From positions 13,374,726 through 13,438,725 of the forward strand of contig CM076261.1 in assembly GCA_038380795.1 (NCBI GenBank): DNA of 64,000 bases, written 5' to 3'. Positions 12,246 through 26,100 of the stretch are shown piece by piece. The notes beneath the pieces were generated by a model that was given only the letters and a program-made list of their open reading frames with translations, was not told the DNA's origin and did no database searches. This DNA comes from Pyrocephalus nanus. Taxonomy: Eukaryota > Chordata > Aves > Passeriformes > Tyrannidae. Position 1 is the first letter of the stretch, and the number at the start of each line of letters is the position of its first letter. Position numbers and translations under genes: made by a program.

Positions 12246-15200
12246 AAGGGAGTTTTCCTGACTCTGTTGAAGTACCTTCCCAGGAGAATAGATTATAGGT
12301 AGAGTGAAAACATTTTTTCCTTTCTTCTGCTTTTGGTAATATATTTGGACTCCTTATACTCAGTTCTGAATAGATTTCTGACTGGTTTTCCAGTGATTGT
12401 CTTTCACACACATCTCCTTACCTCAGGAGACAAGAATGAAAAAAGAAACAAAATCACCCACCCTACAGTTGTGATAGGGGAGAATAAATAGACATAAAGG
12501 TTTATCCTTTTTCCCCTCTCCATCTAGATCACCTATACAGTTTGCCAATTTTACAGTGGCAATGTTAGCTCCTCCCTTGCAGTTATGTGTACTCTTTGAG
12601 TGTTCCTTTATAGTTGCTATATCAAAGAGTGGAAAATTGTTCTATAATTCAGTTTACAGTTTCTGCAAAGCCTGCACAAAAAAAGAGGCTTAATGTCTAG
12701 GGGAAGGCAAGCATTTATCATGTAAAGTTATTAACAACTCTGTTTGCAAAGGAAGATTTTTTTATCCTTTATGAAACTAAGTTTTTGCTGAGGTTGAGAA
12801 AAATATTTAGAGTAAATTGTGCTCCCTCTGTGCTCAACACCAGATTTCATCTGCTGCCCTGCAAGAGATGGCATCTCCTAGGCTGTCTTACAAGAACTGC
12901 AAAGCTCAGCCAAAACAGAGCTCAGTTGCTTTGACAATAAACATCTGGCAAGGGACTTATTTGTTCTACTGATTTTTAAAATAAATTTAAGATATCACAA
13001 ACCTCAGGAAAAGTTGTTTTCAAGCTATCAATGACTGGAGCATTTTTAAGAATATACTTGCTGTCTCATGCCATAAGTTTTATAAGTTGTTAGACGTAGC
13101 TCAGATCATATGTAATATCATTTGACATAACTGTCCTTTGACATTTGCCATGGCCCTTCACTGCTAACAGGGAGGGCCAATCTGTCATAAGGGTCAAAAT
13201 ACATGCTCTGTCCACTGAAGTGGGTTTGCACAAACTTTTTTTTTTTTTTTAAACCTGAGAAGAGCACGGGGGAGATTGATACCAGATGCTCTTATTTTCC
13301 TTTAATCTTCTGGTGATTATATAAAATTTACCTATATTACTCCTGCTATAAGAAGTGGTTTTGAGCTACCAAATGCCTTGCCAGTGTCTCAAAGGAAAAG
13401 GGAAGATTAGCTGAGGCTTACAGTGCTGAGAACTAGAGACGTGGTTCCGCAGGCTCCAACAGAAGGAAACGTAACCAACTGCAGATCTCAGCATCTTGTG
13501 CATTGTGGCTGCACATACATTCTGCTCCACTTGAATATGTACCTGTACTTCCTGTGTATCATGTGGAAGTTCTTTTCACTTAATTCCAGAGGAATGTGCA
13601 TTTTCCTGTAAGCAGTGAAAAAAGTGTGATATTGGGGCTTAGAAGTTGCACTGATAAACATTATTTGACAAAACATAAAAATTTTTTCCACTGCATGAAA
13701 AAATTACTAGAGAAATATTTGAACTTTTTTTGATGACAATGGTAAATTGGTTTTAGGTTTTGGATATAAGTTCTTCCTTGTCAAAAATTGCTATTGAATT
13801 TATTTTTCTTCAGGGAAAAAAACCCAAACGTATTAAAAAGACAGTCTTTTATAGTTCAGGAAGCTCATTTGATAAGGTTTCAGTGAGATAAGAGGAAGGT
13901 AAATGGGAAATTTACTCTTTGGAGGGGGTTTAATCTGGAGAAATTGAGTTACAGGAAAAGAATATAAACTATAATGGAATTAGTGTGAAACTAATTTGAT
14001 TCATGTCAAGTATCATGAAGAAAATTAGAGGTGTTATACAAAAGCAACAAATATCACCTTCTCTTCTCCAGTGATCTGGGATAATATTGATATGAAACTA
14101 CTTTCTGATCTTGCTGTATCATGGTGTTGTCATTTTGCAGATATTAAAGTCCAGTTTCAGTTCCCTTACCATCAGAGCAGTATTTTCTCAAAGAGTTCTA
14201 CTGCTCTCATGTTGAGACATCAGTTTTTAAGATCAGCTCTTTGAACATAATGCACATCAACTGTAAAACCTGGAATTTCATGACAAATTTTATTTCTTAT
14301 CAGCTGTACTTTAGAGAAGACATTGGGCCCTAGTCTTCTGGAAGGGCTACTTTATTTTTCTAGCTGCCTTCAACTGTTCTCATGTGAAATCCCATGGCCT
14401 TCGTAGAATGGTTATCTATGCTAACAAATAAAATTTTAATTCTTAGGAGAAATGTATATTAAGCAAAGGATTCAAAAGAGTGGGCTATTGTTGTTATTCC
14501 AGTGTACACAAGAATTGAATCTATTCTGCCTATAACGTAGGTTTTTTTCTGTCAGAAGCTGGTTTTCTTTAATGATGTGAATGAACATTGTCTCAGTCAA
14601 TGTACCTCTAATTGCTTAAAATTACATCAAGACCTATTATGCTTCTTCTAGAAAAAGAGCCAGACAATACTATATGGCAGCCACAGTTATCCTGTTGATG
14701 TAGTTGAAGCACCGACATACCATTTTGACCATTGTGGAGGTTTTCTGCCTTTATAGTTGTTTCACAAAAGTTGACTTGTGATCTCTATTTTTTTGTTGTT
14801 TTCCTTTTTTTTTAATTTTTGCTTTCCTTTTGGACTAAAGTCAAATAAAGTTCAGACTGCTGTGACAGAGAAAAAAAATGAATAAGTTTTGTTACATTTG
14901 TTTTTGATTGTGAGTAATCTGAAGTTTCTTTCATGATGTTTTCTTCAAGGCTTCATATAAGCACATAGGATGTACCATTGCAAAGGATGCTGTGGTAAAA
15001 ACTAATTATTAGCTGACATTTGACTATGTGTTTTAAAAATTGCCTGTAGTTTACTGGAGCTTGATTAATCTCAGTTTGCTAGCTTATATATCTATTTTGA
15101 GAAATATATAGTTACTATTCAAGCCAAGAAAATTCAAGGTTTTTTTTATTCTTCTTTATGTTGAGTTGAAAATTCCTTGTTCAAAAATCAATTAACAACT

Positions 15201-16621
15201 CATGACCATGTGTCACTACAGTAGAGGACTCATAGCACACAAAGCAAAAATGGGAAAACAAACAAAGGTGTTTAGGAGAAACCTGTCTGCATTTTCGACC
15301 AAATCAGTAACAGTGAAGGAAAAATGCATGGCACCCGCTAACATATTTGAGCATGCAAATACTAATTATACTAATCTCTTATAATCATGTTGTCTGTGAT
15401 TTTCATCCAAAAAAAAAAATTCTGTATAAATTAAGTCTCAATAATCCTACAAGGGGTAAAGGCTTTACTCGTAGATATTTTTAGGGTTAAATTTATTATG
15501 AAAATATGTATTCAAAATCTTTATGTTTGTGGAAAAGTTCCTCCTAGTTTACTCCAAAGATGACTTGCAATGTATTGTGGGTGAAACCAGAACATTTCAT
15601 ATAGATCAAGATACACAAGAAGAAAAGACTATTGTTTTCTTCATTTACTCAACCTCCCTCAATCATACTTTTCCAGGACATGTCTCTATTAAACACAATT
15701 ACAATAGAAATATCTTTCAGCCTCAGTCTCTCAAGCAGATGGCAATGGTTTAGTTTATTGAGCAAGAGTATCTTATAAATCACTTGTGTATACGGTGACA
15801 ACAAAGGATTCTGAAGGCTTCAGTGGGCAAACATGATGCCATTATTACTACATGCTTGATAATGTTGTCAGGCAACGGTGTCACTGATGTATTAAGGACA
15901 TTTCAACAAAATTGGTGGGAGGTTTTGCTTAAACCTCAGTGGTGTAAAATAAACCCAAGTGATTAGAGTAAATTTAAAATTAATTTTTTTTAATTCTGTT
16001 TTAAATGGCAGAAAAGAAAATTTGGTTCTGCCTGTAAAGACAAAAGCTTTAAATACTCCTTATATTATAATAGCAGATCAGTTTTCTCATCCCATAATAG
16101 AGAAAACAGCTAAGGGATAACACTTTGGTGTTTTATGAAATTTTAAAGGAATTCCTCAAATAATTAAGAGAAGAAATTTTTCAGAAGAAGACTGTCAGAA
16201 CTTGAAAATATAACAAATGCTTAAGTGCAGATTTCATTACCATCCTTTCTTCCCACATAATGGTACGACCATTTTACATAGGTCTTAGGCATCTCATGTG
16301 AGGAAATTGAGGCATACATCGGTGAATTAAATTGACAGCTCTCCTGCCAAAGGCTATTAACAGCCACACAAGCAGAACCTTCTCCTTCTCATTTTTAGAG
16401 TCTATTTCAATAGGACTCTTTCCTTTTTTAGCTGTGTCTTATCAAGAAAAACGAAACAGTGAGCAGATAGTGTACGGGAAAAAGAAATCCTTTTTTTTTT
16501 TTTTTAAGTCTATTCAGAATAAGGTTACATTCATTAAAAACCCTGACATGTGTCCAGGTCTATACTGGAGACATGTCTGAGTCTCCTCCAAAGGATTCAG
16601 TATTTTGATATTTTTGTACAG
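12246..16621. other. AT-rich non-coding DNA
   Basis: No gene recognised. There are T15 runs at 13236-13250 and 16491-16505. A short stretch at about 16265-16335 resembles the core of an ancient MIR-type SINE (TGAGGAAATTGAGGCA) but is too short and broken to call. Confidence 0.65.
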
Positions 16622-17605
16622 TCATAAAACTGTGGAATAGTTTGGGTTGGAAGACACCTTAATACTCATATAGTTCCAACCCTACTGCCACAAACAGGGA
16701 CACCTTCCACTAGACTAGGTTGATCAAAGACCCTTTTAGCTGGCCTTGAACACTTCCAGGAATGAGACATCCACACATTCTCTGGGCAACCTGTTCCAGT
16801 GTCTCACCACCCTTACAGTAAAAAATTTCTTCCTAATATTTAATCTAACTCTACCCTCTTTCAGCTTAAAGTCATTGTCCCTCATCCTATCACTACATGC
16901 CATTATAAAAAGTCCCTCCTCAGCTCTCTTGTAAGCCTGTTATAGGTACTGGAAAGCTGCTATAAATCTCTCTGGAACCTTCTCTTCTCCAGGCTGAAAA
17001 ATCCCACTCTCTCAGCCTGCCTTTATAGGAGAGGTGCTCCTGCCATCTGATTTTCTTCATGACCCTCCTCTGGATTTGCTCCAGTAAGTCAGTGTCCTCC
17101 CTGTGCTGGGAACCCTAACCTGGGTGCAGCACTCTAGGTGAGATCTCACCAGAATAGAGGGACAGAATCCCCTCCCTTGACCTGCTGGACAAGATGTTTT
17201 AGATACAGCCTTGGACACGGTTGGCTTTCTGGGCTGCAAGTGAACATTGCTGGGTCATGTCCAATCCCACATTCACCAGCACCCCTAAGTACTTCTCAGA
17301 GCTGCTCTTGATTCATTGTCTGTCCAGCCTGTATTTGTGCTTGGGATTACCCTGACCCAGCTGAAGGACCTTGAACTTGGCATTGAACTTCATGAGGTTT
17401 GCACCAGCCTACCTCTTAAGCCTATCAAGGTCCCTCTTGATGGCATCCCTTCCCTCCAGCATGTCAACTGCACCACACAGCTTGGTGTCATCGGCACATT
17501 TGCTGAGGGAGCAGTCAATACCAGTGTCTCTGTCACTGACAAAGATGTTAAACAATGCTGGTCCCATCACTGACCCCTGAGGAATGCCACTTGTCACTGT
17601 TCTGC
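16622..17605 (-). mobile_element. CR1 LINE, 5'-truncated, minus strand
   Basis: A 3'-end copy of a CR1 (chicken repeat 1) non-LTR retrotransposon, inserted so that its 3' end is at the left. The 3' terminus is a decayed form of the usual CATAGAATCATAGAATGG motif (read as TCATAAAACTGTGGAATAG). It is followed by the hallmark TTGGGTTGGAAG, GACACCTTCCACTAGAC, GAACACTTCCAGG and ACCTGTTCCAGTGTCTCACC blocks. Further right, the minus strand encodes the reverse-transcriptase C-terminal region, beginning at the SGIPQGS motif. The copy stops just upstream of that motif, a typical CR1 5' truncation. About 50 bp further right lies an A17 run (17659-17675) of unrelated origin. Many indels make it non-functional. 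Confidence 0.95.
17409..17597 (-). pseudogene. CR1 ORF2 reverse-transcriptase fragment
   Basis: A 62-residue frame carrying part of the CR1 reverse transcriptase. The SGIPQGS block is at residues 3-9 and LFNIF at 15-19. The catalytic-loop position reads CADD at residues 34-37 (17487-17498), where active CR1 enzymes have FADD or YADD. After about residue 60 the frame is lost, while CR1-type coding continues in the other frames toward 17057, including a second readable stretch at 17057-17239. The enzyme would reverse-transcribe CR1 RNA at a nicked target. This copy is a dead relic, with the aromatic residue of the catalytic loop replaced by Cys and no endonuclease domain present. Confidence 0.9.
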
Positions 17606-20600
17606 ACAGGAATTTTGTTCCAGTGGTCTAATGGACACTAGCCACAAGTATGCTGAGGAAAAAAAAAAAAAAAAATCCCAGTTTGGATGGCCTGCAGATG
17701 ATTTTAATGGATGTCAAAGATAACTCATCAGACTGGGATTAACCCTGTTGAAAAATATAAATTTTTCAAGAAGGATAAGAATTTGGACAGGCATGAGACC
17801 ATTTATTTCCTAAGGATGGAATTTTTCTTCACTTCACGTAAAAAATTGACACTATATTTAATATGTAGCTACAAAATAGGAATAGTTGAGGTTTATATTA
17901 AGGAAGATTTTGAACTAGATCACCATAATACACTGCTGCACAAAAACTGAAAACACAGGAAATGTCAGATAAGCATGCAACTCTTGCTCATTTAGATGAG
18001 ATGTTCTGACCTCACATTGCCTTGATCAAAACTATTATTACAGTAATCTCTGAAATACATTGTGCATTGCACAAACCTCATAAAGAAGTTTATAACTTGT
18101 TATTTCTGTACTCTTAGCTGTTTTGCAGAGTTTGGTATTGTTCTTCCTGGATAAAGGTAGATAAGCTGGCACAACATTTTTATGTGGCATCTTATAGGAA
18201 CAGAAAAAAATACTGTACTTAACACTCCAACTCAAGGTAAAAGTACTTTTAGCTACTATAAAGGCATAAGTGCAACAAGAATAATAACAAAATTTTATAT
18301 TTGAACTTTGGTTAAAAAGTAGCCGAACAAATTTTCTAAATCATAATTCCTACATAACAAAACTTCTTTAAGAACAAAAAAGAAGAGAAACTGGATGACT
18401 ATATTTGTTCTGAACAGACTTGTCAGACTGTTTTGTTTATGTATTTGTATCTACATATATATATATTTATAGATTGTTCATATTGCTTCTCTATGAGATA
18501 TTTAATCCTATGTTATATGGAATTTAACTCCTCATTTCTCATAATTTATGAGTCAAAGTCACTGAAAAATTCAAGGAAAACATTATTTAAGCTTTATTCT
18601 GGTAATGCATGGGCAGCAGTTTAGGAATTTAAACTGCTGCTGGATCTGAAAATAAATACTAGTGGTAAAAAATGATTAGTAGTTCCTGGTTATTATTTTC
18701 AACAAATCATTTTGTTGGGAGGCTCAGTGATCTCCTTCCTTATTTCTTATACCTCTAGACAGTTAAAGAATTTTTTTTTGTTTTAATTTCGTGCATGCCC
18801 TATGATTCTTCCAGGCAAAATAAGAAGAACAATTAGCCCCTTTATGGAGGAGAATCAGGAGAAGCCACTTGTCCACATCCTGAACCATTTGGCTGAGGCT
18901 GTTCAAGAACAAAATTGGATCATCTGAATGTCATTTAATGAGTTTTCTGTAGACTGGCAACTTCTGTGCTCATTTCCCTGCAGCAGTTCAACTTTATTAT
19001 TATCATCAAAAAAATTGCCATTTTACCCACTGACTGATACTCTGCCTCATTCTTGAAAAAGAAATGAAGTGGCAAAAATCTACAATTTACAAATAAATAA
19101 ATTTTGGTGACCAAATATTCCTTGTCTGAAAAACTCTGTTGAACTTTCAGAAACAAAAAAATGTTTATGGCAGTTCTGAAAATTTTACTGTATGATTTTT
19201 GTCAATGGATTACTCTGATATTTTACTGTAGATGTTTTCACTGAATCATGTTACAAGTTAAATGTCAATTGCAATAGATTTTAAATAATTGATATAACAC
19301 TGTAATGGAAAGAAAAAATGAAATCCAGAAATCCTGAAGACTCATGGTGGTTCTGCCTATGACTTCCAGGAAATTAGTACTGAACTTGAACATTTTCCTT
19401 TGCGCCATTTAGTAACCTTCTAATTTGGATAAAACTAGTCTGCATGCAGGGTTCTCAACAAGTGTATTTAAGTGAAAATTAATCAATTAATTAAATTAGA
19501 ATCTGAAATGTGGCTCCAAATTTATTTGATGCAAGCAAGTGAATATATGCACATTCAAATAAGAACTGTCCTTCAAAATTTTAGGGTTTTTCTATAGATG
19601 TTTAAATTAAATTTATTATCATATGTAGAAGATTCTCTCAGAAGTTATATACATCTATTTCCTTGAAGAGCTAAATCATGATTTTTCATTTTAAAATGCT
19701 AGAGGTGAAATACAGCGAGGAAGCTGGTAGAGCAAGATCTTCCTTAGTAATTCTGGAGAAAAATGTGTGAGACACAGCACATCTCATTCTGAAATGGAAA
19801 ACAAGGATGACCTTATTTTAATGACCTGCCCTCAAAACAACAAAAAGTATTCAAACTTAGCTGCATTTTGAAAGGGAGGAGGAAAAAATACTCTCTCTGC
19901 ACAGTGGGAAGTTCCTCTGCCTTTCATATTTCTAATTCCAGGCAGCATGCTATCTGCTCCAAAGAGCAAGAAAACAAATGCCAAGCTTTAATCAGAATTA
20001 TATTGGCTGTGTAGGGACTTTCAGATCATTTGCCCATTCCTAACAATGTCATGCAGATTCCCTTTAGAATATCAATGCAGAGGCCTTTGCCCTTGCTGTG
20101 AAGAAAAGGTTGCAAAAGACTGAAGATGAGCAGCTGGTCCATCTGAGGTTAACATTTCTTTTTGTGATGGGGGGAAGAGGAAAGGGTAAAAGTTTCACTC
20201 TAATTTAATTCCTTAATGAAACTAAGAATTAGAATCCCTGCAGTGTAGCGCTAACCTTTTCTCTAGTGTCAAGCAATTTTTTTCCTCAAATACATCTTGG
20301 ATAATGCTATGGTTATCTGAGGGTTGGTTTAGAGGCCATTAATAAGGCATACTGTACTGAATTTGATGGACCTTACAGAGCTACTTTAATAAAAATCTTA
20401 GTTCCATAAAGTGCAGCCCTGTTTTTCAAATAAGAAATGTTTGATCATTGCAACATCTGTTTATTGCTTTACAGAAAATGATAGCTTTTACATACATCAC
20501 TTAATTTATACAAAATTTAAAGAGGTGTTCTTTTCTGTTTCCATTTCCCCTGGTGTCCCTGAAATCCCCAGATCTTACTCCTCTTATTCTGTGCAATAAA

Positions 20601-22599
20601 ACATGCCCACAAAGAGGTAGAGTTCAATGCAGATAAGATGCACTTAGACCATCATATTGTTTGGACAGTAAGACAGTTGGAGAAAACATGACCAGGAAAC
20701 CAGCTCAGCTTATTACTTCTCGTTCTGAGAAAAAAGGCAATTGTTTTGGATGCATTGGAAAGCTATTGATGTATCTTCCCCCACCTTCCCTTAGTCTCCT
20801 AATCAGACTTTGTTCTTTTTTAAGTGGCCATTTTGTAACTATTCAGTTTCTGTCAATATTATTATGGTTTGAATAAATTATTATCGTTGACAAGTGTTAG
20901 TCAGCAACGTGTAATAATAGGAAGAAATTGTATCTTTCATTCACGTTTATTTTCCAAGCTTTTCTTGAAAGAGATGTACTCTACTTGATAATTTAGCTTA
21001 CATGCTCTTAGCAGAATCTCTTCCATTCTGAATTCTTCTTTCCTGGACATGACTGAACAGGTCTGTAAATTCCAGAAGAGATCTCGTGAGGGCCTTTTCC
21101 TGAAAATTCTACAATGGAAACATATTTCAGGAAGCGCGCAATACAATGGTTTATAATTGTTTAACAATCAACTAATTCTATTTTTCTAATCTTTCTAATT
21201 TCTATTTTTCACTTTGTGTTCACTGTGTTTGTCCTTTACATCCTTCTTTTCTAATGCATTCCTGATCCTCCGGTTCTGGTTCTTCTAAATCCTCTAGTCC
21301 GTTTAATATGACTTCATGAGATATCTTCATATGTTAGATTTCTACTTTTGCTTATCTTTATATTTAACTACTTTTCCCTTACAAACCCTTTTATGATGTC
21401 CTAATGTATATACTCAGCCTACAATCAAATCACTTCTTCCTCTTTTAGAGATTTTTTTTCAAAGAAATATGCTATTCTTCTTATCAAAGGATAGGTAAGC
21501 TTTTTAATTATTTTTCTTTAGTCTTTGCTTTTGAAAACTTATTTCTCCCCAAATGAAATAACATCTACTGTTTAAACTACCATAGAACTGTTTTGTGCAT
21601 AATGACACATGGTCCCATCTTCTTGTAGCTAGACAATTTACATGTGTACTATAATTTTATGGCTGCATATTGAATATATTATTGCATATTAGAAGGGTAA
21701 CTCAAATATTTGTAAATAAACCTTTACTGTAAGACAGCAATGAATGAAAACCTGAGGTAAACTCTCCTTTCCATGGGAATTGTTACTGTTTCTGTTGTAT
21801 TTCATTGGATCAACAGAACAACTGGCTCTTTCAAACTAGTAAAGGTTGAGAGGTTCCCATTTCACAGCATATTACTAGATCTGTTAATAGCTTGGATTAA
21901 ATTTTTGAGTGGAATATGATGTGTTAGAATTTCATATTATCAGCTAAGAGTGTTAGAGAAGAACTTCAGATCAAGTTTTTCACTTGTTCTGAAGTCTGTC
22001 TTAGTGTGTGCTAAAAAACCAATTACTCTAGATATTTCTTAATATGAAATCTGTCTATACATCCAGTTTAACTATTTAACTGTGCCATTTAGAGGGTAAT
22101 GGTTTCTTCATTACATGATGCATTTAAGCACAGATTTAAGGTTTCATTGGCTTTTTTCTCCATTTATTATAACACATTACATATCCACACTTCATTTCAG
22201 CATCCTGACTACATTTCCTAATCAATGGTGAGGAACTCATACACTGTAGGAGAAAAAGACATACCCTCAAGGAACCACCAAATGTGGAAGCGGTGCACGC
22301 TAGATCAGTGGTGCACACTATCATCCCTCTCCACCACTTGCAGTGAAGTAAATTCAAAAGAGACTTAAAGGGGTACGACTGTAAGAGACTGTGAGATAAT
22401 TCTTTGGAAACTGCCTAGAAACTCTATATTGGAGACTCTTCATCCCTTCCCAGGTCAGTGTAATGTAAGTCAGGGGCTGAAAGCCAAAGCTCTATTATGG
22501 CTGCCTCCTTTCTGCTAAATGGCTGTTTGTTAGAAGACTCTTTTACGGATGTGCTATCTTCTTTATTTCTTTCAGTTCTACTTTTATTTCTTTTCTCAT
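17606..22599. other. AT-rich non-coding DNA
   Basis: No gene or named transposon recognised apart from the A17 run at 17659-17675. The reading frames are short and low in complexity. The stretch 19880-20160 is somewhat less AT-rich but shows no coding frame. Confidence 0.65.
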
Positions 22600-23108
22600 G
22601 GTGAGATGGGGTTGAGAATCAGAAGTGAAAAAGTGAGAAAACTTGTTTGTTCGTATAAAGACCATTTAATAGGTAAAGTAAAAGCCATGTATGGAAGTGA
22701 AGCAAAACAAGGAATTCATTCACCACTTCCCATGGGCAGGCAGGTGTTCAGCCATCCCAAGGAAACAGGGCTCCATTGCCTTTAACGATGTCTTGGGAAG
22801 ACAAACACTCAGAATGTCTTCCTCCTTCTTTTTCTTCCCCCAGCTCTATATGCATCATGCCATGTCGTATGGAATGTCCCCTGGTCAGCTAGGGTCAGCT
22901 GTCCCAGATGTATTCCCTTCCAGCTCCTTGTGCACCCCACTTCCTCACTGGTAGGGCAGTGCAAGGGGCAGAAAAGGTCTTGACTCTGTAGGCACTGTTC
23001 AGCGGTAACTAAAACCCTCCCTGTATTATCAACCATGCTTTAAGCATGAGTCAAAGCCACAGTCCCATACCAGCCACTATGAAGGAAATTAACTCCACCC
23101 CAGTAGAC
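22600..23108 (-). mobile_element. Solo LTR of an avian endogenous retrovirus (copy 2)
   Basis: A second member of the LTR family seen at 4640-5184, also in minus orientation and without internal genes. Its outer 3' part (left end) is missing; it starts at about the GAGAATCAGAAG block. Shared landmarks are the TTTAATAGGTAAAG block (minus-strand TATTAAA poly(A) signal at 22665-22671), GAATTCATTCACCACTTCCC, GGTGTTCAGCCATC, CAGCTCCTTGTGCACCCC and GGCAGAAAAGG. The right end carries the GAAGGAAATTAACTCCACCCC block. The core-promoter region keeps a TATA-like CATATAG on the minus strand (about 22846-22852), while the CRE seen in copy 1 has mutated. There is no coding capacity. Frames of up to 87 codons across it are chance products. 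Confidence 0.86.
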
Positions 23109-26100
23109 TTGCACCTGCAGACTGGTGATGATGTAGCTGGAAAGCCTAACCTTCAGTTGTTCTTACAGCTCTGTTATCTGAAATCAGAGGAATCTTCTCT
23201 CACATTTCTTCTGCAGTTCCATAAATATTGCATATATAAGGTCTATTAGGGGTATTCATCAGAAGTTCATCCAGTGTTTCCTTGGCTTTAACAGGTCTCT
23301 GCTCCCCTGTAAAAAACTTCCCTGTGATTCAGTGAAAACTTCTAAGATTGAGAGTATTTAGTGTGGGAACCACTGGAGATATAGTTTGGACCTGGAAGTG
23401 CACAGAATTTGTATTAAAGACTACAGTAATTGAATAAAGAATTTTCTTACATAGTAGGGGAAGATTCAAGTGCTTGAAAAGGGTAACTTTTGAATTAAAA
23501 AAGGATTTTATAAATGAGTGTACGGTCTCAAAGTAACAGGATGAAATTCAATGAGGGTAAGCACTATATCTTTTAAGTCAACCAGCAAATACCAAATTTA
23601 AAACAGGGAGGAAAATCATACTAGGAGGAGGGGAATAACTGACCTGAGAGTTTTACCTGTTCAAATATTGCATTTAAACCAAAATGGCATAGTTGCAGAT
23701 GTGGCAAACATCACCAGGGATCTAATTGGTGCCATATTTAAGAAAAGATAAATAATATTAATTTTATAGTTATCTGCCTTAAAATGACCATGTCAACTCT
23801 TTTGATAGAGATGTTTATCAGTTAATCTTCCTAGAATAACAGAACAGGAGAGGTAGAAATAGGGGAGGATAGAGGAAGCACAATATTAATCTTTACACAG
23901 TAAACAGTTACTGTATTATGAAGTATTTTTCTTATCATGAAGAAATAATTGACTTGCTGTAGAAATGATTGATTTCAGAAACTGGGGGAAAACCTTGCAA
24001 GGACAGCTAAACAATATAACAGACTGCCTTGTGAGGTTTCAAAAAGCAGACTACGATGACCATCAGGTAGAGTTAGTTTGTACAGGATAAAACAGAGGAC
24101 TTTATGGAATGCTTCATGAGGTTACTTCAAACCCTATGAAATACTGTTTTTATACATAGTCCAGTCACTAACGCCAATGGTAGTTTCATCATCAGTTTCA
24201 GTGATTAGGTAATCTAAATGTAATTAAAAGTCTCCTCTGCAAGCCAGTGAGATACTGTGCTTCTGTGATTCTATCAGTGAGTCACTCCTTAACAGTGTGA
24301 CTTAAGGGACTTCTTGCCATAACCATAGATTTAACTATAAACTCCCTTAACTGATGAAAGGGTTAAGATATGAAGATGTAAACTAACAGTACTGGTTTCA
24401 TAGCTCTTTGGAGCTATTGTTCCAAATTTTTCGGAGGCTTTTGAAACTCCCACCTAATAATGATTGAAGATGGCAACAATGTGCTTTAAGAAAATTGTTT
24501 GAAAAGTGTACTCCTGCACTTACAGCACTTACAGTCCTTATTTTTGAAAGCTAAAGTGTAGAGAAAGAACAGCTGGGATAACATCTCCTGTCCACATTTG
24601 GGAATTCTAATGTAAAATATACTGCTTTATCACTGATGGAGTTCTACAGAAAATGGTTTGTTTACTGCTTGGAAAACTGATGATTTGACTGAATCAACAA
24701 GATGCCCAAATGATACTCCACAATTTGCACCTGCTTGTCTTGTTTTGATGAATGTGAAACTATGCAGATTAAGCATTACCAGGTGTACTGCAGGAACACA
24801 TATGCTCAAGCACTCTGTTTTTCTTACTCTTCTTTCCTCCTTCCTTTCTTAAATCAGTTTCTGCAAGAAGTTTGTAGGTTTTTTTAGGAAAACGGACAGA
24901 AGGGTTCACAGCCGCTCTCTTTGCTTTGATAACTGTGCATCACAATAAGATCTGCATCCATCTTTCCTTCATTTTACTGATCTAAATTACTTGTTTAAAA
25001 TACTGTGTTTTCTATGTGACCGCAAAGAACATGATACTTCCTTTCGTCTCTACTGAAGAGCTAATAATGAGAAAATACTGTATGTATCTTTGGCAACTAG
25101 AAACCCCGAGAGAAATCTGAAGAGCTTTTTCCAGAACTTCTCATTACTAGTGGGAAACTTTATAATTTTTAACTTACTCTAAGATTTTTATTTCTATTTT
25201 GTATGTTTCTGTGAGCTTGTTTCTGTATTCTTTTAGGAATACAGATTAAGTTTTAAATATTTGTCATTAAGTATGGTGCTAAAGAAGACCCCAAAACCAG
25301 TACCTCCAACAGAAACCAACAATCCTTGTCTTCCCAATTTTAAAAATAATTTTTCCTTCTGGGATCCACAACCTGTGTCTGTGGGAAGTGGTTTCTTTCC
25401 AAGTGTTAAGGTTTCACTAATGAATTAATTCATAAAAACTGGACTTCTCTACATTACAAATGTAATGTTGAACAAAAAAAAAAAAAAAAGGATGGGTGCA
25501 GTATATTTAATATTTATGTCAAGCAAGAATAACATGTAAATACACAAACTTCCCATCAAACTGAGACAAGAAATTCTGTACTTTTTTCTTTATATGTAAA
25601 AAATGTCTTTATTTATCCTCTTTTCCATTTTATAGTTTCAAATTTCCTTACAATTCTTTCCAGAGAGAAACTGCTTCTCACTGAAGTCTCATCGCATTTG
25701 TTTATGGACTTTTTTTTCAGAATTTGTATGCCATAAGTCTGAGAACTATGCCTAGAGGTGGCAATACTAAGGGTGACTGTAAAGGCCCTTTGCTGGTCAC
25801 AGGGACATTGTAGGCTTTTGTTTTGGCAAGTACATTCCTGTAACCTAATTTTTTTCCCTCTGTTTTTTTAACAAACCACAGCAAAGTCTCTTAGGATATA
25901 TCATTTAGTTTGATACTGGAGAATTGCCTGTTTTATTTTCTTTTAGGCAGGCAGACACTTTAGGCAGCCTGCATCTGACAGAACTGAACGTACAGAGTTC
26001 TATTCCTTTCCTGAAGGCAGCAAGACTCACTGCAGATCCCCTGCCCTAAGCTGTCCACTGAACATTGTCCATCTGCATTGATATAGAAGGCAAATAAATA

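Noticed and set aside
4640..23108. A single 18-kb provirus flanked by the two LTRs
   Set aside because: The sequence between them shows no gag, pol or env remnants and contains an unrelated CR1, so two independent solo LTRs fit better.
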